From contig JAEWME010000387.1 in assembly GCA_023393265.1 (NCBI GenBank), positions 1 to 14,291 of the forward strand: DNA of 14,291 bases, in the 5' to 3' direction. Both the position numbers and the translations under genes were made by a program. This DNA is from Bacteroidota bacterium. GTDB lineage: Bacteria; Bacteroidota; Bacteroidia; Bacteroidales; Prolixibacteraceae. Positions 6,918-14,291 of this stretch are shown piece after piece (positions within the stretch are counted from its first letter, which is position 1; each line of letters begins with the position of its first letter). The notes below the pieces were generated by a model. It saw only the letters and a program-made list of their open reading frames with translations, was not told where the DNA came from and did no database searches.

Positions 6918-8261
6918 CTATCGATTAAAGGCAAGACGTTTACCAATCTTTCCAAAAATGATGTTGCCGCGATCGAAAACCAGTTCACCGTTAACAAAGG
7001 TCTGAGTTACCTGGTGCGAGAAAGTCATGCCTTCGAATGGCGACCAGCCGCATTTGTACAAAATATTCTCGGGAGAGACAACCCATGCTTGAGCCGGATC
7101 GACCAGCACCAAATCGGCAAAATAGCCTTCGCGGATGTAACCACGTCGATCAACCCGGAATAAATCGGCTGGCGCATGGCACATTTTTTCAACCACCCGC
7201 TCCACCGAAATCAATCCCTTTTTGCTCATTTCGAGCATCGCCACCAGCGAATGCTGAACGAGCGGCCCTCCTGACGGCGCTTTGAAATAGGAATGCTCCT
7301 TTTCCTGAAGCGTATGCGGCGCATGATCCGTTGCCACCACATCAATACGGTTGGAACGGAGCGCTTCCCAAAGTGCGGCTTTGTCTTCAGCCGATTTGAT
7401 GGCCGGATTCCATTTGATGCGTGTTCCGTAGGTAAGGTAGTCGTGCTCGTCGAACCACAGGTGATGAACGCAGGCTTCAGCAGTAATGTGCTTTTCCGAA
7501 GGTTTTCCCGGCGAGAAAAGTTTCATCTCTTCGGCGGTCGAAAGGTGCAGTACATGCAATCGTGTTCCGAATTTGGTAGCCAGTTCAACCGCTTTGGCCG
7601 ACGAACGGAAGCAAGCTTCGGCGCTACGAATTTTAGGATGTGCCGAAATCGGGACAAATTCGCCATATTTTTCGCGGTAGATGGCTGTATTCCTGATGAT
7701 GGTCGGCTCGTCCTCACAATGTGTGGCCACCAGCAATTTGGTGTTCCTGAAAATATCCGAAAGCACCTGTTCGTTGTCAACCAGCATATTTCCGGTTGAT
7801 GAACCCATAAATATTTTGATGCCGCAAACCTTCGATCCGTCGGTTTTCAACACTTCATCCAGGTTATCGTTGGTAGCCCCCATGAAAAACGAATAATTTG
7901 CAGCCGACACTTCCGCTGCTCGCTCATATTTCTGCTCAAGCAATTCTTGGGTTACCGCCTGCGGATTGGTGTTGGGCATTTCCATGTACGAAGTCACCCC
8001 GCCAGCCACGGCAGCACGCGATTCGGTGGCAATTTCGCCTTTGTGCGTCAGTCCTGGCTCGCGAAAATGCACCTGATCGTCAATCACACCCGGAAGCAGG
8101 TATTGCCCGCCGGCATCTATTATATTGACTTGCCCTGCAACTGTTTCCGGAGCAATTTCTCCCGCTGCAACGCGTGCAATCAACTCGCCGTCAATTAGTA
8201 CCGATCCTGTGAATATCTGTCCCTCGTTAACAATCCTGGCATTTTTTATGAGTGTCTTCAT
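6918..8261 (-). CDS. pyrC: Dihydroorotase (class I-type amidohydrolase)
   Basis: Dihydroorotase interconverts N-carbamoyl-L-aspartate and L-dihydroorotate, the third step of pyrimidine synthesis, in the cytoplasm. Over 447 residues it shows an amidohydrolase fold: LPGVIDDQVHFREPG (55-70), substrate loop MPNTNP (95-100), the Lys expected to be carbamylated (K149, CGIKIFMGSS), metal ligands H181 (THCED) and H239 (LHVLHLST), and catalytic Asp312 in ATDHAPH. The first His of the usual DxHxHxR motif is Gln63. I remember this as typical of Bacteroidota orthologues rather than a defect. I chose ATG at 8261 over ATG at 8288: the family normally starts MKTLI-NA, and the upstream -7 element places transcription start almost at 8288. 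A terminator follows the gene. An allantoinase or hydantoinase is a less likely alternative. Confidence 0.9.
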   Translation of the reverse strand: MKTLIKNARIVNEGQIFTGSVLIDGELIARVAAGEIAPETVAGQVNIIDAGGQYLLPGVIDDQVHFREPGLTHKGEIATESRAAVAGGVTSYMEMPNTNPQAVTQELLEQKYERAAEVSAANYSFFMGATNDNLDEVLKTDGSKVCGIKIFMGSSTGNMLVDNEQVLSDIFRNTKLLVATHCEDEPTIIRNTAIYREKYGEFVPISAHPKIRSAEACFRSSAKAVELATKFGTRLHVLHLSTAEEMKLFSPGKPSEKHITAEACVHHLWFDEHDYLTYGTRIKWNPAIKSAEDKAALWEALRSNRIDVVATDHAPHTLQEKEHSYFKAPSGGPLVQHSLVAMLEMSKKGLISVERVVEKMCHAPADLFRVDRRGYIREGYFADLVLVDPAQAWVVSPENILYKCGWSPFEGMTFSHQVTQTFVNGELVFDRGNIIFGKIGKRLAFNR

Positions 8262-8293
8262 TGTAGTTGTTTTTTGGTCTGGCTGCATCCAAT

Positions 8294-8301
8294 CAAAATT
8301 A
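8294..8301 (-). promoter_or_regulatory. Likely -7 promoter element for pyrC
   Basis: Minus-strand TAATTTTG matches TAnnTTTG exactly. It would start transcription near 8287, leaving about 26 bases before the ATG at 8261 and making the in-frame ATG at 8288 an unlikely start. A TTTG lies further upstream (8318-8315), but the 13-base gap is shorter than usual. Confidence 0.5.
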
Positions 8302-8314
8302 CAGAATATATAAA

Positions 8315-8338
8315 CAAAAAGACCGCGGTTGCGGTCTT
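8315..8338 (-). terminator. Intrinsic terminator downstream of the glycosyltransferase gene
   Basis: AAGACCGC (8319-8326) and GCGGTCTT (8331-8338) form an 8-pair, GC-rich stem with a 4-base loop. On the minus strand it is followed by a short run of T. It lies 29 bases past the stop of the mannosyltransferase-like gene and just before the pyrC promoter element, so the two genes are probably separate transcription units. Confidence 0.75.
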
Positions 8339-8366
8339 AAATTCGGTCGATTTATTTTTCAGTGGC

Positions 8367-9158
8367 TTATTTCACCTTTTCGTAGCGGGTAAACCAACTC
8401 CTGATTTTCATTTTCAGTACGCCCCAAAGAGCCTCGTTGAAAATACCGCCGCTCATTTTTGAGGCGCCCTGAGTCCGGTCTTTAAAAATGATCGGTACCT
8501 CAACAATTTTAAATCCGTGCTTCCATGTTTTAAACTTCATTTCGATCTGAAAACCATAACCTTTCAGGCGGATGTTATCAAAATCGATGGTTTCGAGTAC
8601 CCGGCGACGGTAACATTTAAAACCGGCTGTAGTATCCATAATTTTCATGCGGGTTACCATCCGTACATATACCGATGCTCCGTACGACATCAGCACCCGA
8701 CCCAGCGGCCAGTTTATTACATTGATACCGGTGATATATCTGGAACCTATTGCCAGGTCGGCATTTTGCCCCACACATGCTTCGTAAAGCTTCTCAAGAT
8801 CTTTCGGATTATGCGAGAAATCACAATCCATTTCATATACAAAATCATACTTGCGTTCGAGCGCCCAATGAAAACCGGCAAGATAAGCTTTGCCAAGTCC
8901 TTCCTTTCCGGCCCGTTTCAGGATGTGAAGCTTTTCAGGAAATTCGGGAAGGATTTTCTCCACAATTTGGGCTGTTCCGTCGGGCGAATTGTCGTCGATG
9001 ATTAAAATTTCGAAAGGAACCGTTAATGAAAAGACCTTTCGGATCATCCGCTCAACATTTTCCTTTTCGTTGTAGGTTGGAATTAATACCAGGTTTCGAT
9101 ACACGCTGTATGATTTTTTCTGCGAAAATACAGCTTTTTTGCCGTCAACATGCTGCAA
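8367..9158 (-). CDS. Polyprenol-phosphate mannose synthase-like glycosyltransferase (GT2, DPM1-type)
   Basis: Enzymes of this type transfer mannose (or another hexose) from a nucleotide sugar to a polyprenyl phosphate on the inner membrane, making a lipid-linked donor for glycosylation. The GT-A motifs are clear: LIPTYNEKEN (25-34), IDDNSPDGT (54-62), MDCDFSHNP with the metal-binding D111 and D113 (110-118), IGSRYI (137-142), DTTAGFKCY (175-183) and FKDRTQGASKMS (225-236). There are no transmembrane helices after the catalytic domain, so it resembles the short DPM1 form. ATG at 9158 gives about 20 residues before the first strand; GTG at 9104 is an alternative that fits the family start better. 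Dihydroorotase lies downstream, a pairing I remember from other Bacteroidota. The exact sugar cannot be read from sequence. Confidence 0.88.
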   Translation of the reverse strand: MQHVDGKKAVFSQKKSYSVYRNLVLIPTYNEKENVERMIRKVFSLTVPFEILIIDDNSPDGTAQIVEKILPEFPEKLHILKRAGKEGLGKAYLAGFHWALERKYDFVYEMDCDFSHNPKDLEKLYEACVGQNADLAIGSRYITGINVINWPLGRVLMSYGASVYVRMVTRMKIMDTTAGFKCYRRRVLETIDFDNIRLKGYGFQIEMKFKTWKHGFKIVEVPIIFKDRTQGASKMSGGIFNEALWGVLKMKIRSWFTRYEKVK

Positions 9159-9280
9159 GCTTCATGTTTAACAATTTTTAGAAGTTGACGATAAGGTTTT
9201 GTACATTCAGGCAAGCTGAGTTTTATTTATTTTTTTGTAATCTTATTATCCTATATTCAGCCACTCAAAAACACTTGGCA

Positions 9281-12079
9281 ATGAAAGCAAAATTCCTGAA
9301 TGTCATTTTCTGTCTGCTGATAGTCAGCACTTCTTTTTCGCAAAACCTGCCCGAAAATCTGAAAGTTGTCTCTTCTCCGGCGGGAGACCGGCCAACAAAA
9401 ATCGACAAAGACGGGCAAACGATTATACCCAACGGTAGAATTATTAAGCCAATAGGAAAGACGATCGAGGTGGCGCCTCATCCCTTCGGACTGACACTGA
9501 GCCATGACGGGAATGTGGCAGTAACCGCCAATTCAGGGATCAAGCCAATTTCAATTTCAATTATTAAAAATCTCATCGGCGGCGAACCGACTGTTATACA
9601 GGTTCCGCCCGGACCATCGACAGACAAAGGCGTGCTGGCTTCGGTTTTCATGGGGCTGGCCATTTCGCCCGATAATAAAACCGTTTATGTCGCAGGCGGA
9701 CAAGCCAACTGCATTTACCTGTTTTCTACGGAAACAGGTGCCAAGCTGGATTCGATTGATTGTTCGGTTGACGAAGAAGGCGACACTCGGCCCGATGGCT
9801 ACATTGGCGACCTGAAACTAACCGGCGACGGGCGTTTCCTGTATGCGGTCGATCAGATGCTTTTCAGGATGATTGTGGTTGATACCCGTACTAAAAAGAT
9901 TGTGGCAAGCGCCAAAACAGGTCGTTACCCGTTCGGAATCATCCTTTCGCCCGACCAAAAGAAAGTGTATGTGGCCAACGTAGGCATGTTCGAATATTCC
10001 AAAATCGATGACATCGAAGAAGAAAAAGACTACGACAAAGCCCTCGGCTTCCCGGCATTTGCCTATGGCACCAAAGAGGCAGAAGAAGGAACGCGCATAG
10101 ACTCGCTCGACATTCCGGGGCTGGGCGGCCTCAATACTCCTGAGTCATTTTCGGTGTGGTCGTTTTCGGTGAAAAACCCTGCAAAACCGAAGATTCAGGC
10201 AAAAATAAAAACCGGGGTGCTGGTGGGCGAAACCATCGCAGGCATTCCGGCAGTTGGCGGATCGAGCCCCAACTCGCTGGCGGTGACCGACCAATATGTT
10301 TTTGTAAGCAATGGGACGAACGATAATATTTCGGTGATCGACCTTAAAAACGACCACATCAAAACAGAAATTGCCCTCAAGCCGGTTGATGCAGTGAAGC
10401 AATTTCGTGGCGTCATCCCATTTGGACTGGCCGTTTCGCCCGACCAAAAAAGACTTTACGTTGCTGAAGCAGGAATCAATGCCATTGGTGTTATCAACAT
10501 TGCCAGCCTGAAAGTGATCGGTCATCTTCCGGTAGGCTGGTTCCCATCAAAAATTGAACTTACGCCCGATGGCAAAAAGCTCGTCGTGAGCAATGCCAAA
10601 GGATATGGCAGCGGCCCCAATGGCGGACAACATTTTCAGGAAGGAAAAGAAGGCACCTACATTGGCGCACTGATGAAGGGAACCGTTTCGGTGATTGATG
10701 TTCCCGACGACAGCAAATTACCCGAACTAACAGCCGAAGTGATTTCGAACAACTATAAAATTGAGGATTATGCAAATGTGAAAAAGCTGCGCGGCAACAA
10801 CCCGATTCCGATCTTCGGAGGAGAAAAAGAATCGCCCATCAAATACATCGTATTTATCTCGAAAGAGAACCGAACGTTTGACGAAATTTTCGGTCAGGTT
10901 GAAAAAGCCAACGGCGATCCAACTATTGCCCGCTATGGCCAGCATGTCACGTTTACCAACCACGCCGGAACCAACAAAGTAACTGACGCTACGGTGATGC
11001 CCAACCACCTGAAACTGGCAGGCGAATTTGCCATTGCCGACAATTTTTATGTTGATTCAGACGTTTCGGCCGACGGGCACCGCTGGCTCGTGAACACTTA
11101 CCCCAACGAATGGGTTGAATCGACCACACCAGCAAGTTATGGAGGCAACCGCTCCTACAATCCCAAATCGAAAGCGCCCGGCAGCCTCGGCATGAACGGT
11201 GCAGCCGGTGCCATTTATCCTGAAGACTACAACGAAGCCGGATCGATGTGGGACCACCTCGAACGAAATGAAGTTAATTTCTACAATTTCGGCTTTGGCG
11301 TCATGTTCGAACCCGCATTTTACGACGACTCGTTTAAATACACAGGAATCAAGCATTATGTGAATTTTCCGGTTCCGCGCCCGATGTACTCAAAAACATC
11401 GAGAACCTATCCGACCTATAATACGGGGATTCCCGACCAGTTCAGGATTCACCAGTTCATCGAAGAATTCGGCGAAAAATGGGTAAAGCCTGGAGCCGAA
11501 ATGCCTTCTATTGTTACGGTTATCATTCCCAACGATCATGGCGCAGAAGAAAGGCCCGACGGCGGTTACCCGTTCCGCGAAAGCTACATGGCCGATAACG
11601 ACCTGGCCGTTGGACGCATCGTTGAGTACCTTTCGCACACACCCTACTGGAAAAATATGGCCATCGTCATTACAGAAGATGATGCACAGAACGGCATCGA
11701 TCACGTAGATGCCCACCGCAGCGTGCTGATGGTTATTTCGCCTTATGCCAAACGAAACTACGTGTCGAAAGTGCACTACAGCTTCGGCAGTATTTTTAAA
11801 ACTTTCTGGAATGTACTTGGATTGCCATACCTGAACCAATACGATGCTGCGGCAAACGACTTTGCCGATTTCTTCACCGAAAAGCCTGACTTTACGCCTT
11901 ACAACGCAGTGCCGTCGGACCAGCGGATTTTTGACCCGAAAAAAGCGCTGACACCGCTGGACGAAAACTTTGACTGGAAGGCAGTGAAAGAAGCCCCGCT
12001 GATGGATGATCCGGAAGATATGCTGGATGACCAAAAAGAAAAGCCGCAATATCGCCTCGAAGACCAGAAGAGGAGATAG
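9281..12079 (+). CDS. Exported bifunctional YncE-like beta-propeller / phosphoesterase (alkaline phosphatase superfamily)
   Basis: A 932-residue exported protein with two parts. Residues about 40-480 form a YncE-like propeller; at least seven blade strands repeat the pattern P-G-(L/I)-S-DG-K-(L/V)-YV (for example PFGIILSPDQKKVYVAN and PFGLAVSPDQKRLYVAE). Residues about 524-870 form a phosphoesterase related to phospholipase C and AcpA-type phosphatases. It starts KENRTFDEIFG (E529-D534), then SADGHRW (D598-H600), NDHGAEE (D752-H753), and TEDDAQNGIDHVDAHR (E799-R813), which hold likely metal ligands. The frame is open from 9185, but ATG at 9281 gives a proper Sec signal peptide (MKAKFLNVIFCLLIVSTSFSQ), so I use that. 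No lipobox or T9SS sorting domain is present, so it is probably periplasmic. The C-terminal 30 residues are highly charged. The natural substrate is unknown. It is divergent from the glycosyltransferase gene. Confidence 0.88.
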   Translation: MKAKFLNVIFCLLIVSTSFSQNLPENLKVVSSPAGDRPTKIDKDGQTIIPNGRIIKPIGKTIEVAPHPFGLTLSHDGNVAVTANSGIKPISISIIKNLIGGEPTVIQVPPGPSTDKGVLASVFMGLAISPDNKTVYVAGGQANCIYLFSTETGAKLDSIDCSVDEEGDTRPDGYIGDLKLTGDGRFLYAVDQMLFRMIVVDTRTKKIVASAKTGRYPFGIILSPDQKKVYVANVGMFEYSKIDDIEEEKDYDKALGFPAFAYGTKEAEEGTRIDSLDIPGLGGLNTPESFSVWSFSVKNPAKPKIQAKIKTGVLVGETIAGIPAVGGSSPNSLAVTDQYVFVSNGTNDNISVIDLKNDHIKTEIALKPVDAVKQFRGVIPFGLAVSPDQKRLYVAEAGINAIGVINIASLKVIGHLPVGWFPSKIELTPDGKKLVVSNAKGYGSGPNGGQHFQEGKEGTYIGALMKGTVSVIDVPDDSKLPELTAEVISNNYKIEDYANVKKLRGNNPIPIFGGEKESPIKYIVFISKENRTFDEIFGQVEKANGDPTIARYGQHVTFTNHAGTNKVTDATVMPNHLKLAGEFAIADNFYVDSDVSADGHRWLVNTYPNEWVESTTPASYGGNRSYNPKSKAPGSLGMNGAAGAIYPEDYNEAGSMWDHLERNEVNFYNFGFGVMFEPAFYDDSFKYTGIKHYVNFPVPRPMYSKTSRTYPTYNTGIPDQFRIHQFIEEFGEKWVKPGAEMPSIVTVIIPNDHGAEERPDGGYPFRESYMADNDLAVGRIVEYLSHTPYWKNMAIVITEDDAQNGIDHVDAHRSVLMVISPYAKRNYVSKVHYSFGSIFKTFWNVLGLPYLNQYDAAANDFADFFTEKPDFTPYNAVPSDQRIFDPKKALTPLDENFDWKAVKEAPLMDDPEDMLDDQKEKPQYRLEDQKRR

Positions 12080-12122
12080 CACGGCTTTGGTGATCATTTA
12101 GATGAATCGGCTATCAATGAAG

Positions 12123-12157
12123 CCTGAAGGAATTTACCATTTCATCTTTCCTTCAGG
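12123..12157. repeat. Perfect 10-bp inverted repeat spanning the stop of the minus-strand lipoprotein gene
   Basis: CCTGAAGGAA (12123-12132) and TTCCTTCAGG (12148-12157) can form a hairpin with a 15-base loop. One arm encodes part of the Pro-Glu-Gly-Lys near the C-terminus of the gene at 12134-12778, and the loop contains its stop codon. It lies between two convergent genes and might act in termination on either strand, but there is no T tract on either side. Confidence 0.5.
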
Positions 12158-12778
12158 AAGTGGGGGCTTACTTGCATCCCGCCGCGAAAGAGCGAGTTCG
12201 AAAAAATGGTTTAACCGCACATTCTGTGAACGGCTTAAAACCATATCGAAACCATCTTTTCCGAGGTAAATCCTATATTTGATTTGCCTGGTATTCTTAA
12301 TTGAAGCCCACAGGTTCTCCTGAATCGGGAAACGGCATTTTATCAACTGATAATTACTGGTCGTAATGTTGGTCGCTTTCGTTTCACTGCTATCCCCTGA
12401 TTTATCGGTTGTTTCGGTTTGCATGGCGATTTGGTTTTGCCTGAGTTTCCCGGCCATCATTCTAATAACTTCTCCGTCAAGATTTATGAATGCAACGGAA
12501 TCCATATCATCAACCCCCAGTGGAACAGTCAAATTGAATTCTACCCCAACAACTGAATTGCCGTCTTCGGCTTGTTCGAATAGGTAGGTTGCCGTCACCC
12601 AATAATCTTTCGAAACCATCACACCCTTGTCCCTTTCGGCCGATTTGGCATGCACATATTGGAGCAATTTAATATTCTGAATCTTTTTGTACGGATCGTT
12701 CGTGTCAATCAACTGGCTCTGGGTAACACACGAACTTAAAAATGAACTAATAAACAATAACAAAAGGTAGCGTTTCAT
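12134..12778 (-). CDS. Hypothetical lipoprotein
   Basis: A 214-residue protein with lipoprotein leader MKRYLLLLFISSFLSSC (Cys17). I do not recognise the family. The mature part has alternating hydrophobic strands (YWVTATYLFEQ, VVGVEFNLTVPLG, SVAFINLDGEVIRM), then a polar Ser/Thr/Lys stretch around residues 121-141 that reads like a loop or linker, then further strands (IKYRIYLGKDGFDMVL). The sequence ends in a basic, Pro-containing tail. This suggests a mostly beta globular domain tethered to a membrane. A possible Shine-Dalgarno AGGA lies 5 bases before ATG 12778. The promoter is not clear: TAATTTTTG and TAATGTTTG occur upstream on the minus strand, each one base too long for TAnnTTTG. It is divergent from the outer-membrane barrel gene, with which it may share control. 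No function is proposed. Confidence 0.8.
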   Translation of the reverse strand: MKRYLLLLFISSFLSSCVTQSQLIDTNDPYKKIQNIKLLQYVHAKSAERDKGVMVSKDYWVTATYLFEQAEDGNSVVGVEFNLTVPLGVDDMDSVAFINLDGEVIRMMAGKLRQNQIAMQTETTDKSGDSSETKATNITTSNYQLIKCRFPIQENLWASIKNTRQIKYRIYLGKDGFDMVLSRSQNVRLNHFFELALSRRDASKPPLPEGKMKW

Positions 12779-12895
12779 ATTCCTGAGATTTTGATTTTAG
12801 TTTTCGTACTTAACAAAAATTATTCCAGTCTTTCCCTACTCAAATATTTTCTAAAACAACCGCTAATCCAGTGTTCACAAACATTAACAACTCTT

Positions 12896-12925
12896 TTTAC
12901 TTTAAAGTTAAACTTTAAAAGTAAA
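12896..12925. promoter_or_regulatory. AT-rich dyad in divergent intergenic region, possible operator
   Basis: Left arm TTTACTTTAAAGTT (12896-12909) and right arm AACTTTAAAAGTAAA (12911-12925) are inverted copies apart from one extra base, around a single central A. The dyad sits 68 bases before the ATG of the outer-membrane barrel gene and 118 bases before the ATG of the opposite lipoprotein gene. It is followed by no T tract, so an operator is more likely than a terminator. AT-rich composition makes chance palindromes more common here. Confidence 0.4.
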
Positions 12926-12992
12926 CCCGAGTCTGAAGACTGTTAATTGAAATGGATATTGAAAATTTACGGACTAAATTAAAAGAGAGAAG

Positions 12993-14291
12993 ATGAGAAA
13001 GATTTTTTTATTGGTGTTGACATTAATTTTTCTGATTACAGGATATGGCTACTCCCAGATTCCGGGGAGAGCAGCACCGGCAAATCCGAATACCTTGCCT
13101 AAAAATGGAAAAATAACAGGAAAGATTATCGATGCCGACAGCAATACCCCCATGGAATATGCCAACGTTTCGATATACCGCAAACAAGATTCAAAACTGG
13201 TTTCGGGAGCCATTACCAATGCTACCGGAACTTTTGAAATCGGAGAACTGCCTTTTGGCGCCTATTATGTTGAAGCGGCTTTTATTGGTTTCGAGAAAAC
13301 AACCATCAACGATGTGAAAATTGTTCCGGCATCGCAAACAGTGAACCTTGGAACCATTTCTCTAAACGTCTCACGACAGCAGATTGGTGATGTAAACGTG
13401 GTGGCAGAACGCGGCCGCATTGAATACAAAATCGATAAGAAAGTAATCAATGTCGGGAATGATATCAATGCAGCAGGAGGAACGGCTGTCACCGCACTCG
13501 AAAATACGCCTTCGGTAGACGTTGACATCGACGGAAATGTGAGTCTCCGCGGCTCATCTAATTTCACCGTGATGATTGACGGCAGGCCCAGTGTGCTAAG
13601 CGGCAGCGATGCGCTAAAACAAATTCCGTCATCTGCTATCCAAAACATCGAGATCATTACCAACCCGTCGGTGAAATATGATCCCGACGGATCGGCAGGT
13701 ATCATCAATGTTGTGATGAAGAAAAATGTTCTTTCAGGAATCAACGGAATTGTAAATGTAAATGTTGGAACCGGCGATAAATATGGCACCGACATGATGT
13801 TGAGCTACAAAACAAAGAAATACAACCTGTTTTTGGGCGGGAACTGGAATGACGAGACCAACTACGGAAAAATGAGATCGACCCGCGAAACCTACGAAAA
13901 CGACACAACCACGTTTCTAACCACCAAAGGAAGACGAGACATGTCGCGCGGAGGCAAGCAACTAAAAGGTGGATTCGACTATTTCCTGACAGACAAAACT
14001 TCGATCACATTATCGTCACAAATCGGGAGTTTCGATTTCGACAGCCATGGTGGCGGAAACATCCACAAATATGAGCAGCCCGGCACGCTGGATGTATATT
14101 CCATTCAGGATAATTTGTCGTCCAGATCGGGAAACTATGTAAGCGCAACAGCCAGCTTCCAGACCAAATTTAACGAAGATGCCACCCACAAACTGGAAGG
14201 ATCGTTCGACTACAGAAACCGCAAAAGCGACTCCGACGAAAACGATGATGAATATGTATCGGATCCGCTCTACACCAGCACCGGTGAATAC
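12993..14291 (+). CDS. CarboxypepD_reg / plug / outer-membrane beta-barrel family protein (TonB-receptor-like; partial, 3' end beyond window)
   Basis: The first 433 codons are present. MRKIFLLVLTLIFLITGYGYSQ is a Sec signal peptide. Residues about 40-127 are a CarboxypepD_reg-like domain (GKITGKIIDADSNTPMEYAN ... TGTFEIGELPFGAYYVEA). Residues about 135-243 are a plug-like domain with VNVVAER, LENTPSVDVDIDGNVSLRGS, MIDGRPS, IEIITNPSVKYDPDGSAGI and the closing INVVMKK. Alternating barrel strands follow (GINGIVNVNVGTG, YNLFLGGNWNDE, KLEGSFDYRNRK). This matches the family Outer membrane protein beta-barrel (OMP_b-brl_3 type), related to TonB-dependent receptors. I see no N-terminal TonB box and no SusD partner in the window, so polysaccharide uptake is not supported. 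The start is preceded by a purine-rich AGAGAGAAG. The reading frame is intact to the edge. Confidence 0.9.
   Translation, partial: MRKIFLLVLTLIFLITGYGYSQIPGRAAPANPNTLPKNGKITGKIIDADSNTPMEYANVSIYRKQDSKLVSGAITNATGTFEIGELPFGAYYVEAAFIGFEKTTINDVKIVPASQTVNLGTISLNVSRQQIGDVNVVAERGRIEYKIDKKVINVGNDINAAGGTAVTALENTPSVDVDIDGNVSLRGSSNFTVMIDGRPSVLSGSDALKQIPSSAIQNIEIITNPSVKYDPDGSAGIINVVMKKNVLSGINGIVNVNVGTGDKYGTDMMLSYKTKKYNLFLGGNWNDETNYGKMRSTRETYENDTTTFLTTKGRRDMSRGGKQLKGGFDYFLTDKTSITLSSQIGSFDFDSHGGGNIHKYEQPGTLDVYSIQDNLSSRSGNYVSATASFQTKFNEDATHKLEGSFDYRNRKSDSDENDDEYVSDPLYTSTGEY

Noticed and set aside
7293..7799. 168-codon plus-strand open frame opposite pyrC
   Set aside because: It is antisense to a well-conserved dihydroorotase and its translation shows no domain-like pattern; it follows from the codon composition of pyrC.
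8262..8288. 9-codon N-terminal extension of pyrC (MQPDQKTTT)
   Set aside because: The -7 element at 8294-8301 puts transcription start about at 8287, and orthologues start at the MKTLI segment.
9222..9237. T-rich tract in the divergent gap near 9230, considered as a terminator
   Set aside because: No stem precedes it on either strand and no gene ends there; it is more likely promoter-region AT richness.
9185..9280. 32-codon N-terminal extension of the propeller/phosphoesterase gene
   Set aside because: The extension places a nonsense-like leader before a perfect signal peptide starting at ATG 9281; the stretch is better read as promoter and leader DNA.
11390..12097. 235-codon minus-strand open frame opposite the phosphoesterase domain
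   Set aside because: It overlaps the metal-binding part of a clear enzyme in antisense and its Val/Arg/Phe-rich translation resembles no protein.
12779..12992. Search for a small gene or RNA in the gap before the outer-membrane barrel gene
   Set aside because: No open frame with a start signal and no structured RNA pattern beyond the AT-rich dyad.
1..14291. Search for mobile elements, CRISPR arrays, tRNA/rRNA genes and defence or biosynthetic clusters
   Set aside because: No transposase or integrase motifs, no spaced direct repeats, no cloverleaf-like sequence and no recognisable defence or secondary-metabolism genes were seen.

Overview
The window looks like chromosomal DNA of a Bacteroidota bacterium. 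The evidence is a PorW/SprE-type type IX secretion (T9SS) lipoprotein, a secreted protein with a T9SS type A sorting domain, a receptor-like outer-membrane barrel with a CarboxypepD_reg domain, several lipoproteins with short SxxC-type signal peptides, few Shine-Dalgarno sites, and -7 elements matching TAnnTTTG. The style (T9SS, moderate GC, a Bacteroidota-type dihydroorotase) suggests Bacteroidia, perhaps Marinilabiliales/Prolixibacteraceae. That last step is an impression from protein resemblance, not a computed placement.

Layout, left to right. (1) 1-1497, minus strand: the N-terminal 499 codons of a PorW/SprE-like TPR lipoprotein, cut by the window edge and apparently lacking an ATG start. 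(2) 1498-1811: divergent intergenic region. (3) 1812-2633, plus: cytoplasmic patatin-like phospholipase. (4) 2765-3631, plus: coiled-coil lipoprotein with a Cbp1-like C-terminal domain, ending at a strong bidirectional terminator shared with the convergent genes to its right. (5) 6785 to 3716, minus: a two-gene unit encoding a T9SS-exported protein with an internally duplicated body, then, 10 bases on, a surface-type lipoprotein with two tandem 117-118-residue repeats. (6) 8261-6918, minus: dihydroorotase (pyrC). (7) 9158-8367, minus: polyprenol-phosphate mannosyltransferase-like GT2 enzyme, separated from pyrC by a terminator and a promoter element. (8) 9281-12079, plus: exported two-domain protein, YncE-like beta-propeller plus phosphoesterase. 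(9) 12778-12134, minus: unrecognised lipoprotein. (10) 12993-14291, plus: N-terminal 433 codons of a CarboxypepD_reg/plug/outer-membrane barrel protein, cut by the right edge.

Most genes concern the cell envelope: secretion machinery, a secreted cargo, four lipoproteins, a periplasmic phosphatase-like enzyme, a lipid-linked sugar donor synthase and an outer-membrane barrel. Only pyrC (pyrimidine synthesis) and the patatin lack export signals and an obvious envelope role. No mobile element, CRISPR array, tRNA or rRNA was seen. I found no clearly new multi-gene defence or biosynthetic system. The least explained material is the 5295-6785/3716-5284 gene pair with its independent internal duplications.
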